From: Nephrocerus scutellatus
Taxonomy: Eukaryota; Arthropoda; Insecta; Diptera; Pipunculidae
Assembly: GCA_947095585.1 (NCBI GenBank)
Contig: OX352764.1
Coordinates: 10,587,001 to 10,651,000 of the forward strand
Direction of reading: 5' to 3'
Length of the DNA stretch: 64,000 bases
Part shown: piece after piece, positions 58,265 through 64,000 of the stretch
Layout: the number at the start of each line of letters is the position of its first letter
Numbering within the stretch: position 1 is the first letter of the stretch
Notes under the pieces: model-generated
The model's database searches: none
What the model saw: only the letters and a program-made list of their open reading frames with translations
Told to the model about the DNA's origin: nothing
Program-made: the position numbers and the translations under genes

Positions 58265-58640
58265 ATCTGTTCCTTTATGTTTCTTTTTTTTTTTTTGAGT
58301 CTTTTTAGTTTGTACGATGACCATCCAAAAATACCTTTGTCTGCTCTTATGTCCCTTACAACTTTGACTGTCATTTGGTTTTTCCATTTGACTGTCCTTA
58401 TATCTGTCCTCTTGCTTTTTTTTTGTCTTTCCTTTTGTATTTTCTTTTGTCTGCCCTTTTTTCTTTCCTTTTGTTTTGTCTGTTCATTTGTACGTCTTTT
58501 TGTTTGTCCTTTTGCCTTTCCATGTGTGTATCTTTTTATCTGTCCTTATGTCTATCCTTGTCTTTAAGTTTCTGTAATTTTTGTCTGCTCGTCCGTCTAT
58601 CTAATCATCATCTTTTTTCTTTATCTATCCATTCACTTGC
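58265..58640 (+). repeat. Pyrimidine-rich TTTGTCTGTCC degenerate repeat
   Basis: The plus strand is a run of T and C with recurrent (T)TTTGTCTGTCC, CCTTTTG(T/C)(C/A)TTTCC and ATCTGTCCTTATGTCT words at 12-16 bp spacing. It gives two long Phe/Leu/Cys-rich open frames (58277-58567, 58375-58644) that look like membrane proteins only because of this composition. Confidence 0.8.
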
Positions 58641-61222
58641 CTAACTCTGTCCACATGTTCCTTTATTTCCGCGCAAATCTTGCAGAAGCGCAGAAGTAAA
58701 CGTTTTTATCTGTCCATTTATCTGTGTATCATTTATAAAAATCATTCAGGTACTGATGAATATAATTGGAATCTCTCTCAATTTTGTATGATACCTAAAA
58801 CAATTTGGACTGGAACTGTTTTATATCTGTTAGAATCAAACAACAGTCTGACCATGAAGCGCATTGTGTGGTTTAGTATCAGACATCCGTAAAAACCTCA
58901 GAAGTGAAAACAAATCCCACAAGCGGGTACTCTACCACAGATTAACCCTGAGACTGACGTGTCACCAAAACAGATTTTATGGAATTTTTTATCCTATTCG
59001 AATTTATGAAGGACATTTTTACTTGTGTTTGTACGTCCTTATTAACTCAACATCGGTATTTACTGTGTGGAAAATAAGTAACACAAAATTTCAATTCTGT
59101 AGGTGGTATTATCAACGGGTACATCTGGTCATTCGGATTTTTTGCTGTCGCTATGTTACGCTGAAAGCTTAGAAACCCTTTAACCATAAGCACTAAAATC
59201 CGTTGATGTTATGAATTAACTGAACGCATATGGAAAAGTATTTTGAAATCTAAGCTATATATATAATATAAATACATACATAAAATAAGTAGGTAGGTAG
59301 GTAGAGTGGTATAGTCCCTGCTGCACTTGCTAGAGTCTTAATTATCGCTTGAGTGCTCCATTTTGTTACCACCAACATAAATAAGTAAGGAAATGTAGTT
59401 TTAAAAACTCAGTCATTGACATCCATTCATCCCCCGTCCCTTCAGCTTTTCAAAAATACTGATACCTACTTGTGAAAAGGTCTCACGAATTCGAAACAAT
59501 TTTGTAATTTATATAAGCCCTTGACTACGAGTACCATCTAAATTCATATCCAAACTCCAAGCACATTGTCGTCATCATCATCTTGATGTGTGTCTCCCTT
59601 TTCACATTTCCGTGTAGAGTAGAGCCAAGGCAAGTGGCAATTAAATTTAATGGAACCTTATTAAGCGCTCAGTAATATGCAAAATAACGTGGTGGGCAGG
59701 ACAGAGGAGTATAACGTTTTGCGCATGTGCAGTGCAATAATGGAGCATCATTATGATGTAATGCCGACCAACGGATACACACAAAATCAACTGTGGGAAA
59801 GACAGAGCAGGAAGTGCGGAAGCCACAGCGTAACATACCGATGGTGTACAGACTCGCTCGCTATGTATAGACATAGATATAGAAAGGGCAACAAAGCGAT
59901 TCCTTCTTTTATTATAATGTGAGATAGTCAGGAGATGGATGGGATATGCTCTGTAGGAGTTCCACAACTTCTCCATACACCAAACGGTTTCTGGTTTGAT
60001 TCCAAGGAGAAACAGACAGAGCCAAAAGCCAAAACGCAATAGCCGACGACTGTTGGGTTGCTATGCAATTAATTAAATAATTTTATATTTGTTTTCTGTT
60101 TTTTTTTTCAGACAAATTGTTTGTGGGATTTTGTTAGTGGAGCATCTCCAGTTGATACGAATGGACTAAAATGCTGCAATTCAGAACAACTGACTTGAGA
60201 GTCGAGAACATAATTTAAATTGAGAATGAGCATAATGACATTCGTCCCATGAGGATCATACAGGCGCCCAAATGCGAAGTGAATTGGTTGTCAAATAAAG
60301 TGCAGTAAACATAAAACTGCTATAAAAGTTACTTTGTCTGCTGACTTTTACTAAGCTGTAAATTTATTAATTTATTTGCAATTTCCCAAATGATGTCAGT
60401 TTAGGGATCAAATGAAGTTCAAGAGATTGAAGTTTTCAATATGAAATTGCAAAGTACCAGCTTCCTTGCAGGATGCATCTTTTATACGCTTTCTATAAAT
60501 ATCGCATATTAAATTTCAATACGGGGAATACCGACCAGTGCTGCTTAAAGCTTCAAAATCTAGGGCAAATGGTGGAAAAGTATTCACCTTGATTTTTAAC
60601 TTTCGTTTTTAAGGAAACCTATAATTTAAAGACAAAAAGGTCGAAAAGAGAACTAAGACTAAGTCCCTAGTGAAGAAACTGAAAATTTCAAGCGTTTTAA
60701 TCAAATTTAGTTAATGCCATTAACTAAGTTTAGTTTAGATGATGTTCTGAGTTGTCTACTTCTAATGTCTTTTAGACTCCAACCTGAATAGTAATTCGAC
60801 TTGAAGATGAGAAACTCAAGGAGAGAACATATATTTTTTTGTGCACCAGCGAAGTCATTATATAACCCGATTCCTATTGGGTTACCTTTCAGTTTCGTGT
60901 GAATTCCTGCAATATAACACTTTCTTTGCTACGAATCATTCATTTAAATTTGGTCGATTTTTAATTTGTTGAAGAATAGAAAGTCGGCGCCCAAAAAATT
61001 TGTGAAAACTGTTTTTTTTTGGACTTTGAGATTGGGGTGTCATGACATGGCTTAATGATTTCGGGCGATATGTCATTTTATTTGATATGTCTATATTACT
61101 ATTGAACCGTACAGCTATGTGTCTATATAGCGATTTGGGCAACCGCTCAATCACAGGTTCCACCGGGGGAAAACTGTTTTTAAGGGTAAATGCAGGAATA
61201 TGATAAAATAAAACCAACGATT
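58641..61222. other. Intronic sequence, nothing identified
   Basis: AT-rich. 59288-59305 is a (GTAG)n simple repeat. 59650-60050 is GC-balanced with open frames on both strands and no domain. No exon or element could be supported. Confidence 0.45.
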
Positions 61223-61266
61223 AGTGCTCTGATTTATATAGAGCAGTGCTCTGATTTATATAGAGC
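61223..61266. repeat. 22-bp perfect tandem duplication
   Basis: AGTGCTCTGATTTATATAGAGC occurs twice in direct succession at 61223-61244 and 61245-61266. A B-box-like GGGTTCAAGCC follows at about 61282, but there is no A box upstream, so no tRNA or SINE call is made. Confidence 0.95.
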
Positions 61267-61649
61267 ACGTCCGTCCGAGGCTGGGTTCAAGCCACCCACT
61301 AGAGAATTTGTTTTTGGCAATAAAACAAACAAAAAAAACACCGTTCGCCGTGCAGTAGAAATGGAAAATACAATTGTTTGGAGCTGAACAACAACAACGA
61401 TGGTGGAAAATATAAATTTTCCAAAAAGCCACAAATTCCCTAAAAGCTTTTGCCGGCAGACACATATAATGCTCGGCGAAATTCAATATTGTGTGGAGCA
61501 TTACACTATATTGCGGTGATAACGATACTCTATGTTTGCGAGGAGCGATACTGTCAAAGTACTTGTACCGCAGCAGTGACTCCCGCATTTCGAAACCTAG
61601 TTCCAGCATAGTTCAACATTGAACTTTCGATCGCTTGACATTTTCAAGT
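61267..61649. other. Unassigned sequence between small repeats
   Basis: Moderately GC-balanced. A minus-strand open frame of 117 codons (61256-61609) has no domain. The sequence could be the left part of an LTR whose duplicated segment follows. Confidence 0.35.
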
Positions 61650-61860
61650 AGTTTAGTGCGAATGCAACGCAAGCCTGCGACAATATTCTTCTCCGATCAT
61701 CTACTGCTACCTGCACGCTACAGTAGTCAATAAAGCAAGGACAAAACTTGCCTTTGAATAGTTTAGTGCGACTGCAGCGCAATTCAGCGACAGTACTCTT
61801 TTTCTACCGTCTACTGCTAGCTACACTCTACCTTAGTCAATACCGCAAGGACGACTCTAT
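61650..61860 (+). repeat. 110-bp imperfect tandem duplication
   Basis: GTTTAGTGCGAATGCAACGC at 61651 and GTTTAGTGCGACTGCAGCGC at 61761 begin two copies of a 110-bp unit, each ending TAGTCAATA(A/C)(A/C)GCAAGGAC. The AATAAAGC-like end resembles an LTR 3' region, but this is inference. The CTCTA microsatellite starts where the second copy ends. Confidence 0.8.
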
Positions 61861-62000
61861 TCTACTCTACTCTGCTCTACTCTATTCTACTCTACTTCTA
61901 CTCTACTCTACTCTACTCTACTCTGCTCTAATCTACTCTACTCTACTCTACTTCTACTCTACTTCTACTCTACTCTACTCTACTCTACTCTACTCTACTC
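61856..62000 (+). repeat. (CTCTA)n microsatellite
   Basis: About 145 bp of TCTAC/CTCTA pentamers with a few TTCTAC and TCTGC variants. The Leu/Tyr/Ser-rich open frame over it is spurious. Confidence 0.97.
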
Positions 62001-62079
62001 CGAACCTGATACCCCGACCTACCGACAGACCGTCCGACCTTTATTTAGTGTAGGATTATCATAATTATTATTATTGTAT

Positions 62080-62885
62080 TATTATAGGCAATGTAAGGCA
62101 ATAAAACTTATCTTCTTAATTTGTAACGCCACCGAGAAACGAACCCTGGGTCCGACGAGCGTCACCCAGCAAACACGGTTACAATCCATTTTGGACGTCC
62201 AATTTTGAACCACTTTTTCGAGCATTGCTGGCCGTATGTCACAAATAACACAAACAATATTAGCCTCCAAGGCGTCAGTTATTGCTGGTTTATCAGCATA
62301 AACCAGTGACATCATGTGGCTCCACAGGCAAAAATCGAGAGGTGTCAATTAGCACGACATTGACAAGTCCATTTCTCGAATTCAACTAATCGCCCAATTT
62401 TGATTTCAATACCTTGATGGTTGCCGTCGCGGTATGGCGCGTAGAGACATCCTGTTGAAACAACATCTCGTCCGGTTAAATGTCATCCATATTTTAAAAA
62501 AATCCTTAAACTGGTGCGTTAACGATCTCCATTGACTGTAAAGTTAAATCCGGCCACATTTTTGAAGAAATAAGTTCCGATGATGCCAACAGCGTGTAAA
62601 CCGCACCGAACGGTGCATTTTTTCTGATGTAAGGTCTCTTGTAGATTGGTCTCACCCTCACTTAAACCCGAATGACTTTCTAAGATGAACGATTATGTGC
62701 GCCATAAAAATTACAAAGTCGTCTATAAGTTGCGCGATTCGACGACTGATTTTCCAAGCAAATTTGGATAATTTGGTAGCGTTGTTCAAGCATGAGTCTA
62801 TTCACGATGATTTGCCAGAGTATACTGTCAATAAATTTCAAATAGTGAGCGCAGTATGATAACTTGTTTGACAGTTAGCTCTTCA
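62080..62885 (-). mobile_element. Mariner-like transposase, long broken copy
   Basis: The minus strand covers most of the protein: MLEQRYQIIQICLENQSSNR, ATYRRLCNFYGAHNR (first helix-turn-helix), a large deletion in the second HTH and first catalytic region, then KKCTVRCGLHAVGIIGTYFF, KNVAGFNFTVNGDR, a shifted FQQDVSTRHTATATIKVLKS (second catalytic Asp), TPLDFCLWSHM (third catalytic Asp), SLVYADKPAITDALEANIVC, VICDIRPAMLEKVVQNWTSK and a C-terminus. Indels and stops prevent function. The expected ending MPEIIFKM is not seen; the tail has drifted. Confidence 0.9.
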
Positions 62886-64000
62886 GTAAGTTCTATCTAA
62901 ACAAAAAAAAATCCCTTTACGAAGAACTACAATGTTGCTTTCATAACAAATCACTCAAATTTGCCATGCTAATCTCATCGTAAGATTCAATGAATTACAC
63001 AGAAGCAGTGCAGCAGTCTGATATGAAAGCGTGAACAATTGCAGCAAATCTATTAAAATAAAATTACAACTTAAAAGTAGTAAATTGATTTTTACGCATT
63101 AGGCATGGAAGCATCGTTCATCACTTTCGCAGAAGCACAATGTAAATTGCGGCTATCATGGATAGATGATAATGAAAGCGATGTGAGTGAAATTAACAAC
63201 ACATCAAATGCGTTTCCAAATGCAATTGCATCACGAGCACAAAACGCACATAAACTCCAACCAAATCCAGAGTAACTTCTCGAGAGCATAACAATTAAAA
63301 GTGAAATCTTTAGTGGAATTCGATTTTCAAATTGTATTCCGACAATGCACTTCACAAAATGACTGACTACACCTCACTTGTCGATCGATTGCTGCGTTGA
63401 TGGATGTGCGTTTATCTTATGAGCCGACTCCAAGATTGCGATAGAAACTATTTATGTACTCAAAGAAAGACAACAATCTAGCAAGCTCGTGCGTAAGCAA
63501 TGCAATGAACTATGAACACACCTAAAGGTTATACGTATATCAATATGCGGGGCGAGGCGCCCCAGACTGCAATCACATTGTGTTGGTATGTGTAGATTAC
63601 GAATAAGTAAATATACAACAAAGCGTCATTAATTAAAATGTATTAACAGCGTAAAATCAAAGTTAAGTGATCTAATCTGGAATTATATTACCGCCATTGA
63701 TACGGCGACACCGCCGTCCGAGTCTGTGATGCCTGCGCCATAGAGTGCACTTGACAGAACAAAAGCCTAACTTCTCATCTTGTATATAAAACGTGGAAAA
63801 GAAGTACTCATAATATGACGTATGTATATATTTGTACAATAACAGATAGATTTCCTGATGAATAGTTGAATAGGAGCGGAATTGGCCGTTTAATGAAGCG
63901 GCGCTGTGTGTGGAATTAAACTCAATTAAAACTGCAAAACGAAAGAACCACTTTTGCATTTGCAGAGGGGTAACTGGAAGACGGGAAATTATGCAGTTGG
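62886..64000. other. Intronic sequence to the window edge
   Basis: No exon, element or RNA gene recognised. 63541-63562 holds GGGGCGAGGCGCCCC, a small GC-rich hairpin. The minus-strand frame at 63092-63355 has no domain. Upstream exons of the minus-strand gene may lie beyond 64000. Confidence 0.45.

Noticed and set aside
58277..58644. Long Phe/Leu/Cys-rich open frames that look like membrane proteins
   Set aside because: They come from the T/C-rich degenerate repeat; no start context, domain or splice support.
59647..60039. 130-codon minus-strand open frame
   Set aside because: No recognisable domain; open frames exist on both strands, pointing to composition.
61267..61300. B-box-like GGGTTCAAGCC suggesting a tRNA or SINE
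   Set aside because: No A box upstream and no tRNA fold.
61748..62053. 101-codon open frame rich in Leu/Tyr/Ser
   Set aside because: Produced by the (CTCTA)n microsatellite.

Overview
This window looks like non-coding DNA from a large intron-rich insect gene, probably a fly. The basis is the AT-rich base composition, GT-AG splice signals, mariner-type DNA transposons, Jockey- and RTE-type non-LTR retrotransposons, a tRNA-derived SINE and long gene-poor stretches. There is no bacterial-style operon and no long intact ORF. The species is an inference; a tephritid-like higher fly would fit, but I cannot prove it from sequence alone.

The best host signal is a set of short coding exons on the minus strand. 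A symmetric 138-base exon lies at 4368-4505. Three upstream exons end in the phase it needs: 11769-11883 (own ATG, myristoylation-type N-terminus), 26178-26457 (own ATG) and 49514-49608 (internal, serine-rich). A tiny candidate start exon at 53540-53559 fits the 49.5 kb exon in phase. The simplest reading is one minus-strand gene with several alternative first exons that fills most of the window. I do not recognise the protein and give no symbol. A separate weak candidate exon with a GC donor lies at 7808-7875.

Layout. 1-2920: a homogeneous 125-bp satellite with higher-order structure and a decayed edge, lying in the intron downstream of the common exon. 3-11 kb: retrotransposon and mariner pieces, the common exon, a 58-bp minisatellite and a decayed EN-RT retrotransposon. 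11-30 kb: two alternative first exons, several Jockey-type fragments, a mariner deletion derivative with both terminal repeats, and a region of degenerate short motifs. 30-48 kb: a perfect tandem duplication, more retrotransposon remains, a larger copy of the 58-bp minisatellite, and a CpG-dense block at 46.4-47.3 kb. 48-64 kb: the serine-rich exon, RTE C-termini on both strands, one complete SINE with a 12-bp target-site duplication, several short-period minisatellites and a nearly full-length but broken mariner-like copy.

All recognised mobile elements are truncated, frameshifted or internally deleted, so none looks autonomous. The same families recur in both orientations, so the window is best read as an old, repeatedly invaded intron with a few islands of conserved coding sequence.
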